Source: a virus | IMG/VR virus record: IMGVR_UViG_3300032315_001496 | Span: 1-34,262 of that record | Length of the DNA stretch: 34,262 bases | Direction: 5' to 3' (one strand) | Shown: piece by piece, positions 1-6,792 of the stretch | Numbering within the stretch: the first letter of the stretch is position 1 | How the letters are laid out: each line of letters starts with the position of its first letter | Position numbers and translations under genes: made by a program | Notes under the pieces: generated by a model | What the model was told of the DNA's origin: nothing | Databases searched by the model: none | What the model saw: only the letters and a program-made list of their open reading frames with translations

Positions 1-168
1 ATAGGAGCGCTACTCATTAACGAGAATGGGCACGAGTTCTATTGCACAAAAATTAAATTCAGTCTTGACAGTCACGACATCTGGTTAGATCTTAGCGAAG
101 AACGTGGCGGGCCACATTTTGCCTCTCTTTCTTTCAGCAATTTAGACAATTGGTCCATCCAATTCTAA
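1..168 (+). CDS. 3' end of an unknown protein (partial)
   Basis: Frame 1 is open from the window edge to TAA at 166-168, giving the last 55 residues of a protein whose start lies outside the window. The visible part is mixed polar and aromatic and ends in DNWSIQF. No motif is recognised. It sits just upstream of the gene at 177 on the same strand, so the two may be co-transcribed. Confidence 0.6.
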   Translation: MGALLINENGHEFYCTKIKFSLDSHDIWLDLSEERGGPHFASLSFSNLDNWSIQF

Positions 169-176
169 TTAACACC

Positions 177-680
177 ATGAACACTGAATCCGAACAGCGC
201 CAGCGTTGCACCCAGGAGGAGCTAGAAGAACGCTACGAAAAGGCCGCTGACCTTCTGGCAGAGGGCCACCCTGGCCGCTCTATCGTTCAGCAACTCACCC
301 AAGAGTACAAGGTAACGCCACAACAGGCACGCAAGTACGTACGAGAGGGGCGCCTCCTTCTTACCGAATCAGTAGGCGTGGATAACCGCGCCGGTATGTT
401 CTCCCAGGTATTCTCTGGCCTACAGACGGACCGCCTGGCAGCGCACAGCGAAGGGAACATCACTGCCGCAGTCGCTGCATCCAAGACCATGGTGCAGATG
501 CTAGGTCAGCTAGGTCAGCTCGACCCTATGCGTGACTTTGAACACCAGTTCATGCGGGCTGCATCCCCGTTCATGAACAACAACAAGGGCACCATCCCCC
601 GCGTCAGCGTCGACCTATCTGCCCTGGAGGAGGAGATGCAGAACCTCATGGCAGAACTACCGGAAGAACCACCCTTCTAA
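177..680 (+). CDS. HTH protein, possibly small terminase-like
   Basis: The 167-aa protein starts at ATG 177; a TTG upstream at 150 overlaps the previous gene and is less likely. Residues about 17-60 (YEKAADLLAEG, QEYKVTPQQARKYV) look like a helix-turn-helix that selects DNA. A helical stretch with DRLAAHSEGNITAAVAASKTM follows, similar in style to the oligomerisation part of small terminase subunits. The tail is acidic. The HTH is visible in the sequence; the terminase role is only inference, because no large terminase is present in this window. A general phage regulator is the alternative. Confidence 0.6.
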   Translation: MNTESEQRQRCTQEELEERYEKAADLLAEGHPGRSIVQQLTQEYKVTPQQARKYVREGRLLLTESVGVDNRAGMFSQVFSGLQTDRLAAHSEGNITAAVAASKTMVQMLGQLGQLDPMRDFEHQFMRAASPFMNNNKGTIPRVSVDLSALEEEMQNLMAELPEEPPF

Positions 681-783
681 CCTAAACGAAACTAAGCAAA
701 TCCCTGTCATACCAAGGGATCTCAGCCAAAACCACCGCATTTTACTTTCGCTTTCCACCCACCACCCACCACCATGTCCCCAC

Positions 784-1173
784 ATGAAAACAACCACAAT
801 CAAAGATCTCCACCCTGTGGAGTACATCCTCCTTGCTTTTATCATCACAACTGACGCAATCATCACCCTAGTTCAATGTTTCCAATCCCGTTCCTTTCTC
901 AAACAGAATACGAACAAGTCGAGTACTTTGCCGATGACTACGAACTCTACTCAGCAATGCACGGAGAACCGACTGTCATCAACGTCCACCGCATCTGGAT
1001 ACAGTCACTCCCCAACTCTTGTGGAGGTGAATACGACACAATCAACTTCTCCCCAGTTGAAAACATCTGCATCTTCTCCAAAACGCAGGCAGTCCAGGAA
1101 CTCATCAGGCTTCACACCAAGTACGAGACAGACAGTAACGAACACAAGGAAGAAGAATACGACATCTGTTTAG
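784..1173 (+). CDS. possible small membrane protein overlapping the next gene
   Basis: ATG 784 opens a 129-aa frame. Its first 35 residues look real: a short polar start (KTTTIKDLHP) and one hydrophobic helix, about residues 13-33. From about residue 35 it runs in another frame over the gene at 876 and becomes S/T/N-rich low complexity, typical of a shadow frame. Either a membrane protein with a long overlapping tail is encoded or the similarity is accidental. It fills the otherwise empty stretch between 681 and 875, which also holds a weak ATCCCT/AGGGAT hairpin. Confidence 0.3.
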   Translation: MKTTTIKDLHPVEYILLAFIITTDAIITLVQCFQSRSFLKQNTNKSSTLPMTTNSTQQCTENRLSSTSTASGYSHSPTLVEVNTTQSTSPQLKTSASSPKRRQSRNSSGFTPSTRQTVTNTRKKNTTSV

Positions 1174-1226
1174 CCCGCAAATACGGAACACATCACTCCT
1201 GCCCAATCATTGAATCAAAACCATGA
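876..1226 (+). CDS. hypothetical protein
   Basis: A 116-aa acidic protein with no recognised domain. TGA at its end overlaps the ATG of the next gene (ATGA at 1223), which supports this frame and suggests translational coupling. No signal peptide or membrane helix is seen. It begins a three-gene plus-strand run to 1618. Confidence 0.6.
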   Translation: MFPIPFLSQTEYEQVEYFADDYELYSAMHGEPTVINVHRIWIQSLPNSCGGEYDTINFSPVENICIFSKTQAVQELIRLHTKYETDSNEHKEEEYDICLARKYGTHHSCPIIESKP

Positions 1227-1426
1227 GCTACTTAGCAGAGAACGTCCACCTAATCGACCTAAAGAATCCTCCAGGGCACAAGCAATGCGATCCCCGTGGT
1301 GAGCTGCTCCTCTTCAGTCCTAAATCAGGATGGATCATTGGTCACTACACAGACATCGAAGAGATAGTGCATGAAAACGTATGCACACACTGGACTTACC
1401 TGCCCGAAGCCCCATTCATGAGTTGA
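1223..1426 (+). CDS. DUF551-like small protein
   Basis: A 67-aa protein ending in THWTYLPEAPFMS. The pattern of a short beta-rich domain closed by THWxxLPExP is typical of the phage/prophage DUF551 family as I remember it. The function of that family is unknown to me. Its start overlaps the stop of the upstream gene, and the next gene starts 4 nt after it, so it is probably the middle gene of an operon. Confidence 0.65.
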   Translation: MSYLAENVHLIDLKNPPGHKQCDPRGELLLFSPKSGWIIGHYTDIEEIVHENVCTHWTYLPEAPFMS

Positions 1427-1429
1427 CCA

Positions 1430-1618
1430 ATGCCCAGCTACCCATTCTACATAGCAGGCTGTGACTTGCTAACCGGCTTAAGTCCAAGGGACTGGGCGCT
1501 CCTCTGTGAACTAGCAGAAGAGAACAACACCAGCCCATCACGCTTCGCCTCTCAGGTAATTGCTTCCGAACTCGCCCGTTACCGCGACGAACTAGCCCAC
1601 GCAGAGGAGGCAGCCTAA
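1430..1618 (+). CDS. small helical protein, RHH-like
   Basis: A 62-aa protein. The segment WALLCELAEENNTSPSRFAS followed by an amphipathic helix resembles the helix pair of ribbon-helix-helix proteins (long helix, short turn with SPS, second helix), but the N-terminal strand is not clear. It is the last gene of the run that starts at 876. Function unknown. Confidence 0.6.
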   Translation: MPSYPFYIAGCDLLTGLSPRDWALLCELAEENNTSPSRFASQVIASELARYRDELAHAEEAA

Positions 1619-1622
1619 CGAA

Positions 1623-1763
1623 TTAGTTCACTTGTACTAGTCCCGCTTTGTTTTGAATACACCCTTCTTCAACAGTCTGCCGAACTGCAACGACCCCTTG
1701 CTTTTCCGCCCGTTTCTGCTTACGCTTCAGTTGCTCCAGGTAAACGATGAATCCCTTTTCCAT
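1623..1763 (-). CDS. small hypothetical protein on the minus strand
   Basis: An open frame of 46 codons (start ATG at 1763, stop TAA at 1625-1623) almost exactly fills the gap between the plus genes at 1618 and 1853. The product starts MEKGFIVYLEQLKRKQKRAE: basic and helical, with no known domain. The upstream Shine-Dalgarno is weak (AGAG). A GTATC-TATT-GATAC dyad lies just upstream (about 1780-1793) and could be a shared operator for this gene and the divergent gene at 1853. Confidence 0.45.
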   Translation of the reverse strand: MEKGFIVYLEQLKRKQKRAEKQGVVAVRQTVEEGCIQNKAGLVQVN

Positions 1764-1852
1764 GACTCTATGATTTGGTATCTATTGATACTAATCCTTT
1801 AGATAAATTCCTGTAGTTCACTTCGTTACACTGCACACACTTCCTACAAACC

Positions 1853-2161
1853 ATGCACGACATCGTTTCAATCGAATCAATCAAACTCACAAAGGAAGAA
1901 GACATTCAATTCATCGCAATTCTGGAAAACATGGATGCCGCACACAGAACCAACCAATATTTAACTGTTCCAGATGTTGCACCTGTCAAATGCAGAACTC
2001 TCATCGATCGCTCCAGTCTTCCCCATTGGCTCAACCTTAAAGATCTGGACGAAGAGGGACTACAAGAAATTGTTAATCGCTATGGTTCGCTAGGTGGCCA
2101 GAGCTGGGAGGTACTCATCCCAAAGTTTCGGGATCACACTCACAACAACGCCCCAGGGTAA
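1853..2161 (+). CDS. hypothetical protein
   Basis: A 102-aa protein without recognised domains. There is no Shine-Dalgarno; the start follows a TACACT box (1827-1832) and a GCACACAC leader, a pattern shared with other genes in the window. The next gene starts 7 nt after the stop. Confidence 0.65.
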   Translation: MHDIVSIESIKLTKEEDIQFIAILENMDAAHRTNQYLTVPDVAPVKCRTLIDRSSLPHWLNLKDLDEEGLQEIVNRYGSLGGQSWEVLIPKFRDHTHNNAPG

Positions 2162-2168
2162 TCAAACT

Positions 2169-2345
2169 ATGCAAGCCAACACCAGGATGGAAGGAACGTT
2201 CGATCAAGATTTGGATTCTACTGAGATTCTTATGGGATCTTGCTTGGCTTCAAGCGTGGCTTTTGATAGCAAGCCGACGCCAATGGAATACTTCCACTCG
2301 GGAGCATGGCTCTTCGACTCCAATCCCTTACCGCCCAACCCTTAA
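2169..2345 (+). CDS. hypothetical protein
   Basis: A 58-aa protein from ATG 2169. A longer frame upstream would overlap the previous gene, so the internal ATG just after that gene's stop is preferred. Acidic, with aromatic residues near the end and a proline-rich tail (NPLPPNP). No domain recognised. Confidence 0.5.
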   Translation: MQANTRMEGTFDQDLDSTEILMGSCLASSVAFDSKPTPMEYFHSGAWLFDSNPLPPNP

Positions 2346-2378
2346 ATGAACACTCTCTGCACACCTGTCCTAACCACA

Positions 2379-2522
2379 ATGGAATTCAAAACAGTCACAC
2401 TGTCCTACCGTTTTGCTGATAAATGGTTTGAGAAAGAATTCAAAACAAACGATCCTGAGTGGCGTGAAGCACTGAAAGTTGCTGTTGAGAACGGATCGCA
2501 AGTAAAGCTCAGTTATGAATAA
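2379..2522 (+). CDS. small hypothetical protein
   Basis: A 47-aa frame, MEFKTVTLSYRFADKWFEKE and on, with a beta-strand then a helix and strand, ending in VKLSYE. An earlier in-frame ATG at 2346, directly after the preceding stop, would give 58 aa, but its extra residues look less protein-like. It is short but well composed and fills the space between neighbours. Confidence 0.5.
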   Translation: MEFKTVTLSYRFADKWFEKEFKTNDPEWREALKVAVENGSQVKLSYE

Positions 2523-2549
2523 ACACAGGCTCATAAGTTAAACAGCATC

Positions 2550-2555
2550 TATAAT
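2550..2555 (+). promoter_or_regulatory. -10 box TATAAT
   Basis: A consensus TATAAT lies 21 nt upstream of the ATG at 2577. No convincing -35 hexamer is seen at the normal distance, so this is only a likely promoter for the gene at 2577. Confidence 0.35.
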
Positions 2556-2576
2556 CCTGGTAACTTCCCAAACCCC

Positions 2577-2792
2577 ATGGATTACCACCAAGCTCTAGCC
2601 CTGGTCATCGATCAGATCGACCAATTGATTGAGGATCCGCAGTTCCTTTCTGAACTGGCAGGAGAAGACGAAAGCTTCATTGATACAGTACGTGACTTTT
2701 TCGGTCGCCTTGAGGATCAGTTCACTCCAGTGACCTATGTTGAGGATGATCCGATCATGTGGCGCCACCAGCAAGACGAACAGATCGACTAA
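2577..2792 (+). CDS. acidic hypothetical protein
   Basis: A 71-aa, strongly acidic, mostly helical protein (DQIDQLIEDPQFLSELAGED) with no recognised domain. The acid content could suit a DNA-mimic or a protein-protein adaptor, but that is speculation. A TATAAT box precedes it and no Shine-Dalgarno is evident. Confidence 0.6.
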   Translation: MDYHQALALVIDQIDQLIEDPQFLSELAGEDESFIDTVRDFFGRLEDQFTPVTYVEDDPIMWRHQQDEQID

Positions 2793-2856
2793 TAAGTAAA
2801 ACTTATGCGGCATCCCACAAAGTATAAGTCCGCGCCGTCCAACTGCACTACACACC

Positions 2857-3066
2857 ATGACCTTCCCACTAATTCCTCGCCAGCAATTCGAGCGCATGGC
2901 CGCCAACCAAGTGCTTCAGTCCCTCAAGCAAGGACCAAATCGCAACCCCCAATCAAACCTAGATCTGATGCCCTACTCAGTAGGTCTCCAGTTGAATCAA
3001 CAGCGCCAGAACCCTACAACTCTGGACAACTGCGACCTTTTTGCTGACTGGGACGATCTGTTCTGA
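2857..3066 (+). CDS. hypothetical protein
   Basis: A 69-aa Q/N-rich protein ending in the acidic, aromatic tail DLFADWDDLF, which might act as a short interaction motif. The leader is CTACACACC before the ATG, with no Shine-Dalgarno. TATAAG at about 2823 may be the -10. A strong terminator follows 12 nt after the stop. Confidence 0.6.
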   Translation: MTFPLIPRQQFERMAANQVLQSLKQGPNRNPQSNLDLMPYSVGLQLNQQRQNPTTLDNCDLFADWDDLF

Positions 3067-3077
3067 CTCCAGGTGTC

Positions 3078-3104
3078 TCCCCCTCTCAGTAGGGGGATTT
3101 TTTT
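3078..3104 (+). terminator. intrinsic terminator
   Basis: TCCCCCT, loop CTCAGT, AGGGGGA, then seven T. A 7-bp perfect stem with a T tract, placed just after the stop at 3066. Confidence 0.9.
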
Positions 3105-3139
3105 GTCCTCTTATACCAAGCTTAAGGTCCTGTTCTACT

Positions 3140-3158
3140 CCAGGGGTAAGAAACGTAG
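3140..3158 (+). repeat. 19-nt element also present at 16779-16797
   Basis: This stretch and 16779-16797 share CCAGGGG, TAAGAA and ACGTAG at the same overall length, differing only by the place of one A. At the second copy it is the spacer between a TTGACA and a TAGACT box; here the matching positions are TTCTAC and TAGTAG. It may be a promoter of the same type for the gene at 3272. Confidence 0.45.
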
Positions 3159-3214
3159 TAGGCTGGTCATCCCCCAAACCCCAGTCATGGCAACGGTTCT
3201 CAGTGCTACAATCT

Positions 3215-3230
3215 CCTGCACATGTACAGG
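3215..3230. promoter_or_regulatory. near-perfect 16-nt palindrome, possible operator
   Basis: CCTG-C-ACATGT-A-CAGG is palindromic except for one position pair. A TATACCT and a CATAAT box lie 5-17 nt downstream, so a repressor bound here would cover the -35 region of the gene at 3272. Confidence 0.35.
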
Positions 3231-3271
3231 TTTATACCTCGCATAATGAAGTACGGCGAAGAGGAAATCCG

Positions 3272-3442
3272 ATGGAAACCACAATGCAAACCAACACCAC
3301 AAAACTGGTCTGGGCTGTCCTAACTCAAGGAGCAAACGGACGCAGCGAAGTGATCAAAGTCACCACAGCTGACGAAGCAGATCGTGCTGTTAGTGAGCAC
3401 CCAGGTGTGTGGTACAAGTCCGGCCCTATCGTGTTGGCGTGA
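3272..3442 (+). CDS. small hypothetical protein
   Basis: A 56-aa protein. ATG 3272 is chosen because GAGG lies 7 nt upstream; an in-frame ATG at 3284 is the alternative. The content (WAVLTQGANGRSEVIKVTTA, then DEADRAV) is a beta-strand pair and a helix, typical of small phage proteins that follow an ask-then-DEA pattern, but it has no name known to me. Confidence 0.6.
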   Translation: METTMQTNTTKLVWAVLTQGANGRSEVIKVTTADEADRAVSEHPGVWYKSGPIVLA

Positions 3443-3510
3443 GGCAACACAACGGATCATTGCGTAGTGTCAAGGCAACCTGCTAACCTGTCAAAGCTTA
3501 CAAAGCAAAC

Positions 3511-3711
3511 ATGAAGCTACCCGTCACAGCCTGGATCGTAATGATGCATCACCAGGAGGCAGGAACATTTGCTCCAGCCTTCCCGACCATTGACGAAGCA
3601 GAGGAGTTCTCCAATGCGATGAGGGCAACAACTGACGGCTTTGCCATAGCTGAACCAGTCCCAATGGTGCACATAACTCCTGTCCACGCCAGGTCTTTCG
3701 TCGATCACTGA
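3511..3711 (+). CDS. small hypothetical protein
   Basis: A 66-aa protein with hydrophobic strands at the start (VTAWIVMMHH) and the helix TIDEAEEFSNAM. The fold order resembles the gene at 3272 (strand, strand, DEA helix, strand), so the two may be distant relatives. Followed by a strong terminator. Confidence 0.6.
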   Translation: MKLPVTAWIVMMHHQEAGTFAPAFPTIDEAEEFSNAMRATTDGFAIAEPVPMVHITPVHARSFVDH

Positions 3712-3734
3712 CACTTAATAACAATTCAAGGAGA

Positions 3735-3764
3735 AGGTGCTATCCTTTGGGTAGCATCTTTTTT
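3735..3764 (+). terminator. intrinsic terminator
   Basis: AGGTGCTATCC, loop TTT, GGGTAGCATCT, six T. An 11-bp stem including two G-U pairs. It ends only 4 nt before the start at 3769, so read-through from 3511 into the next gene should be low. Confidence 0.9.
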
Positions 3765-3768
3765 ATGA

Positions 3769-4020
3769 ATGGCAATCGTTGTTTCCGTTTCTGTACCTGA
3801 TAACCTCCACATGAGGTGGAAGGAGTCAGGATTGGATCTCAGCCCATCCACTCTCTTCCAGACGGCACTAGAGACAGAGCTCAATAAAACGAACAGGCAC
3901 CTCACCTATTGGAGTGAGCGTGCACTGAACGCAGAAAAGAAACTTAAGACCATCGAAAATCTAATCAAAGCTTCAGATAAAGACATCAAGAAATTCCTTA
4001 TCCTTGATAGTCTGCAGTAA
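3769..4020 (+). CDS. ribbon-helix-helix-like DNA-binding protein
   Basis: An 83-aa protein. Residues 1-40 (VVSVSVPDNLHMRWKESGLD, then LSPSTLFQTALETEL) match a CopG/MetJ type ribbon-helix-helix: short basic strand, helix, SPS turn, helix. A long charged coiled-coil-like helix follows, with WSERALNAEKKLK. RHH dimers bind DNA through the N-terminal ribbon, so a transcription regulator or antitoxin-like role is likely. There is no toxin next to it. The ATG sits directly after the terminator T tract, leaving no room for a promoter between them. Confidence 0.65.
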   Translation: MAIVVSVSVPDNLHMRWKESGLDLSPSTLFQTALETELNKTNRHLTYWSERALNAEKKLKTIENLIKASDKDIKKFLILDSLQ

Positions 4021-4094
4021 TTTTTTAGCATATCCTAACAATTGTTTTGTAAAGAATGCTTACAATTTAGAATAATGAGGTTAGACACAACACT

Positions 4095-4286
4095 ATGTCC
4101 GACCAGGAAAAGCAAACTTACGGATTAGAACTTACAAGCCCACAACGTTTGGAAGTTTCTGAACTAATGTATCATCTAAAAGAAGCTGGTCTTCTTATGG
4201 ATAAGGAAAACATTGGCATGTTTATGACCACATGTTTCTATCGTGGCTTCATGGAATATAAGAAAGATCTGAAGTACGATGACTAA
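4095..4286 (+). CDS. hypothetical protein
   Basis: A 63-aa helical protein (RLEVSELMYHLKEAGLL). First gene of a tightly overlapping trio ending at 4604. The AT-rich upstream region carries TTGT and TACAAT/TAGAAT boxes but spacing is poor. No function recognised. Confidence 0.65.
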   Translation: MSDQEKQTYGLELTSPQRLEVSELMYHLKEAGLLMDKENIGMFMTTCFYRGFMEYKKDLKYDD

Positions 4287-4455
4287 CCCCATCAAGATCT
4301 TCAAAGATCACGCTGATACCTATGTAGCAAGTCACGAAGGCCGCACCATTTGCGCCACGTGGAACAGAAGGTATGCGGAGAGTGCTTTGGAACGGTACAT
4401 CCTAAAGTTAGACAAAGATTCAAACAAAGAAGTTACTGGGAGCTGGGACAAATGA
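4279..4455 (+). CDS. small hypothetical protein
   Basis: A 58-aa protein starting at ATG 4279, overlapping the previous stop by 8 nt, and ending in TGA overlapping the next ATG (ATGA at 4452). The composition (IKIFKDHADTYVASHEGRTI, later RYAESALERYI) looks like a small beta-alpha fold. Both overlaps support it as a real operon member. Confidence 0.6.
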   Translation: MTNPIKIFKDHADTYVASHEGRTICATWNRRYAESALERYILKLDKDSNKEVTGSWDK

Positions 4456-4604
4456 AAAAGATTTATGATGTGTCAACAATTTATAAAGGTAAAACCTTTA
4501 AAGAAGTTGTTCATGCGGACAGTGCTGATGAAGCCTTTGAAATTATTTCAAAGAAATATAACAGAGAGAGGATCATCTCTGTAAGAGAAAGAAGCAATCA
4601 TTAA
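4452..4604 (+). CDS. small hypothetical protein
   Basis: A 50-aa protein, MKKIYDVSTIYKGKTFKEVV then ADSADEAFEIISKKY: strand, strand, a DEAF-type helix, strand. This is the common phage pattern of small proteins with a SADEAxxxI helix. The ATG overlaps the upstream stop. A frame extension upstream is only a shadow of the previous gene. Confidence 0.6.
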   Translation: MKKIYDVSTIYKGKTFKEVVHADSADEAFEIISKKYNRERIISVRERSNH

Positions 4605-4644
4605 GACAATATAAACATCAAGAAAAACAATAGATTCTAAATGT

Positions 4645-4666
4645 AATTAGGTACAGTTGCCTAATT
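4645..4666. promoter_or_regulatory. 7-bp inverted repeat
   Basis: AATTAGG, spacer TACAGTTG, CCTAATT in the non-coding stretch 4605-4860. It may be an operator or a weak hairpin. The only open frame nearby (ATG at about 4685) is 21 codons and was not called. Confidence 0.3.
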
Positions 4667-4780
4667 GTTACACAAACAGAATCAATGAAAAATTGTGAAT
4701 CACTCGCCTTCACGATAAGACCACCGCCAGGTAAGAATATATACATATAAACAATATATAAAGATACCTGAACTAATAGT

Positions 4781-4812
4781 AAAAAGCGCCGAGGCTTCTT
4801 GCCCGGCTTTTT
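4781..4812. terminator. possible bidirectional terminator
   Basis: AAAAAGC pairs with GCTTTTT around an imperfect inner stem with GGC-TTCTT-GCC. A-tract and T-tract on opposite sides allow use on both strands. It separates the 4095-4604 operon from the promoter at 4891. Confidence 0.65.
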
Positions 4813-4890
4813 AATGCGCAAAAGAAATGGGCCGAGCTACCACACCCGACCCAATTTGCTTTGCACACACGAGGTCATGTCCAACCTCTC

Positions 4891-4918
4891 TTGCAATCTA
4901 CCAGCATTCTGCTAAGAT
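4891..4918 (+). promoter_or_regulatory. sigma70-type promoter
   Basis: TTGCAA, 16 nt, TAAGAT, with TG two bases before the -10. It points at the gene at 4966, whose leader then carries GCACACACTG. Confidence 0.5.
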
Positions 4919-4965
4919 CTGCAAGCAATCGGGCCAAACCCAGTTGCACACACTGCTTCCTACCC

Positions 4966-5388
4966 ATGTCACCATTTAATTTTCAATCCATCCAGTCCCT
5001 GGAGATCTCTAAAGATGACCACCCTGAAATCGACGTTCGGGATGGCCGCCTTGTTCTGACTGCTCAGCGTGGTACAGAGCGAATCATGATCACAGCTCCT
5101 ATTGCTGGCATGGTTCCTATTGTTGCTAACCGCACTGTTAAAACTGTTAACAGTAAGGTCACAACATTGCCTTCAACTGATAAGCGTGTTGGAGAAAATC
5201 ACGCCTTGGCAAAACTAACTGAGTCCGAGGTTCGTGAAATTAAAAACATTCTTAAAGATAAGAAACTGTCTAGTTCTTTTAAGAACAAAACTAAGTTCTA
5301 CCAGGAACTTGGTAAAGCTTATAAAGTACATTTCACCACGATTGCAAACATTGCTTGTGGTGCTAGCTGGAAACACGTTGAAGCTTGA
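4966..5388 (+). CDS. protein with C-terminal HTH
   Basis: A 140-aa protein. ATG 4966 is preferred to an ATG at 4861, which would run over the promoter. The N-terminal half is beta-rich with no match. Residues about 88-140 (LTESEVREIKNIL, YQELGKAYKVHFTTIANIAC, WKHV) form the HTH found at the end of many phage HNH and NUMOD proteins: the pattern LTExxVxxIR, LAKxYxVxxxTIxNI, W.HV. No nuclease motif is present, so a DNA-binding regulator is likely. The same HTH type ends the proteins at 6147 and 28514. Confidence 0.65.
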   Translation: MSPFNFQSIQSLEISKDDHPEIDVRDGRLVLTAQRGTERIMITAPIAGMVPIVANRTVKTVNSKVTTLPSTDKRVGENHALAKLTESEVREIKNILKDKKLSSSFKNKTKFYQELGKAYKVHFTTIANIACGASWKHVEA

Positions 5389-5390
5389 TC

Positions 5391-5591
5391 ATGAAAACCT
5401 ACAAAGCAATTGTTTCCTTTGGTGATGGTAAGCCTTTCGAGTCAGCCATCGAAGCTAAGACTGGTGCCACTGCTCATGACATGGGCTTTAGTCTTCATCC
5501 TGGCGCCAGGTCAATCCAGATTGTTGGTGTGTTAAAGGAGGAGAAGCTTGCTCCTCGCCGGGTAAAGCATCCTTTGTTTACAGATATTTAA
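5391..5591 (+). CDS. small hypothetical protein
   Basis: A 66-aa protein from ATG 5391; a TTG at 5385 overlaps the previous stop. It begins with strands (TYKAIVSFGDGKPFESAIEA) and has a charged C-terminus. It follows the gene at 4966 by 2 nt and is probably co-transcribed with it. Confidence 0.65.
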   Translation: MKTYKAIVSFGDGKPFESAIEAKTGATAHDMGFSLHPGARSIQIVGVLKEEKLAPRRVKHPLFTDI

Positions 5592-5596
5592 CGCTA

Positions 5597-5613
5597 AAAT
5601 TCCTTGAGAATTT
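5597..5613. promoter_or_regulatory. AAATTC/GAATTT dyad
   Basis: A 6-bp inverted repeat with the 5-nt spacer CTTGA, 12 nt upstream of the start at 5625. Possible operator or weak hairpin. Confidence 0.3.
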
Positions 5614-5624
5614 AAAGCTGTCTA

Positions 5625-5861
5625 ATGTCTGATACCGACACCCTGTACTTCACAGATGAAGCCGGTGGGGAAAACGGTCTCATTGTCACTATTGATAATG
5701 AGACCAACATCCTCACGTTTACATGGGATCCTGACACACATCCTCAATGGAACTACCTCCAGGAGTTAGGAGAGGAAGGTGTTAAGGAATTGTTAATGGA
5801 TTACGTTCAACGAACCCTTGAGGAAACTTTGTATGAAACCACAGATTACCCCGCCTCTTGA
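5625..5861 (+). CDS. conserved cyanophage hypothetical protein
   Basis: A 78-aa acidic protein. DTLYFTDEAGGENGLIVTID and the following TFTWDPDTHPQWNYL look like a small protein I associate with cyanophages; function unknown. Its end overlaps the start of the next gene by 29 nt. Confidence 0.65.
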   Translation: MSDTDTLYFTDEAGGENGLIVTIDNETNILTFTWDPDTHPQWNYLQELGEEGVKELLMDYVQRTLEETLYETTDYPAS

Positions 5862-6150
5862 ACTAATACAAGAATGGGCATGCATGCTTGAACACCGCTC
5901 AGATGCTGATGTTTTTACAAAAGCCGCTCAATGGGGTGCTGACCAAGAGCTGGAGGCGTGTTGTATGTGGATCACGCGGGAAAAATCAGTTATTACAGCC
6001 GAAGAACTTGGCATTGCCCGCCGCCCTAAGCCGCCGACGCTGAAGGAGCAGGCGCTTACTGCGCTACACGCTATTGCAACAGGGGCCAATGACATCCGCG
6101 AGCAGCACCAAGACCTTGACACTATCCGCCGCGCACTGGAGGGCCAATGA
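5833..6150 (+). CDS. RPKPPxLKEQAL family protein, copy 1
   Basis: A 105-aa protein from ATG 5833; an upstream TTG lies deep in the previous gene. Blocks: ITPPLELIQEW at the start, AAQWGADQELEAC in the middle, RRPKPPTLKEQALTAL and DTIRRALE at the end. The same blocks occur in the gene at 6789. I associate this arrangement with marine cyanobacteria and their phages, but know no function. TGA overlaps the next ATG (ATGA at 6147). Confidence 0.75.
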   Translation: MKPQITPPLELIQEWACMLEHRSDADVFTKAAQWGADQELEACCMWITREKSVITAEELGIARRPKPPTLKEQALTALHAIATGANDIREQHQDLDTIRRALEGQ

Positions 6151-6494
6151 AGTGCCGATCTTGCAACAGTTTAAATACAAAAGTTACTGTTACAGAGCGC
6201 AAGTTAACTGAAACTTGGCGTTACTGTCGCTGTTTAGATTGTGATTCTCGTTATAAAACAATTGAAAAGTATGCTGTATTAAAACGAGGTTCTATTCCAG
6301 GGGTTCCTCAACATACTAACTGCAGGGTTAGAGGAGAACAAATCAGTACTTCTGTATTAACAGAAGTAAATGTTCTTGAGATCAGAAGGCTTGCTTCTGA
6401 CAATCAAACATACTATCAGATTGCTAAAAGATTTGGTATACATAAAGATACTGTTTACAAAATTGTCAACCGCAAATCCTGGGCTCATGTCTAA
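6147..6494 (+). CDS. NrdR-like zinc ribbon fused to a phage HTH
   Basis: A 115-aa protein. Residues 1-45 have C3-x2-C6 and C29-x2-C32 spaced like the zinc ribbon of NrdR (KCRSCNSLNTKV, then YCRCLDCDSRYKTIE), which binds DNA in repressors of ribonucleotide reductase genes. The ATP-cone of NrdR is absent. Instead residues 70-115 form an HTH (LTEVNVLEIRRLA, IAKRFGIHKDTVYKIV, WAHV) like that at 4966. It is probably a sequence-specific DNA binder; the target is unknown. Confidence 0.7.
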   Translation: MKCRSCNSLNTKVTVTERKLTETWRYCRCLDCDSRYKTIEKYAVLKRGSIPGVPQHTNCRVRGEQISTSVLTEVNVLEIRRLASDNQTYYQIAKRFGIHKDTVYKIVNRKSWAHV

Positions 6495-6792
6495 ACCAGC
6501 TTCTATCGTTAAGTTTCAAGAAGGTGATCGGGTTGCCGAGAAACCAAAGGCAACCTACATCCAGGTCAACAACAAAGCAACCAGTGACCGGATTGCCCAG
6601 TATCGGACGCAACGTCTAGGAACTGTTCTTGGCTACAAGTATCAAACCACACGTACGGGAAGAAAAACCCCTTACGTTCAGGTACAATGGGACCACCTAA
6701 CCTCACCCAGTCTCCACGCTCAAATGCGACTTTGTTTAGAGTCTGATCTTGACGGCGTTAAGGCTGACTACTGCAACTCTATTGCGCCATGA
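6487..6792 (+). CDS. hypothetical protein, SH3-like beta domain
   Basis: A 101-aa protein from ATG 6487, overlapping the previous gene by 8 nt. VKFQEGDRVAEKPKATYIQV then LGTVLGYKYQTTRTGRKTPY and VQVQWDHL have the look of a small SH3-like barrel (GDRV..G.V..V.V.WD). Such domains often bind DNA or protein. TGA overlaps the next ATG. Confidence 0.65.
   Translation: MSKPASIVKFQEGDRVAEKPKATYIQVNNKATSDRIAQYRTQRLGTVLGYKYQTTRTGRKTPYVQVQWDHLTSPSLHAQMRLCLESDLDGVKADYCNSIAP

Noticed and set aside
784-1173. 129-aa frame as a firm gene
   Set aside because: Only the first 35 residues look coding; the rest is low complexity over another gene. Listed at low confidence instead.
4618-4821. Minus-strand 67-aa hydrophobic frame
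   Set aside because: It runs through a terminator and A/T-rich leader; the hydrophobic residues come from A/T content.
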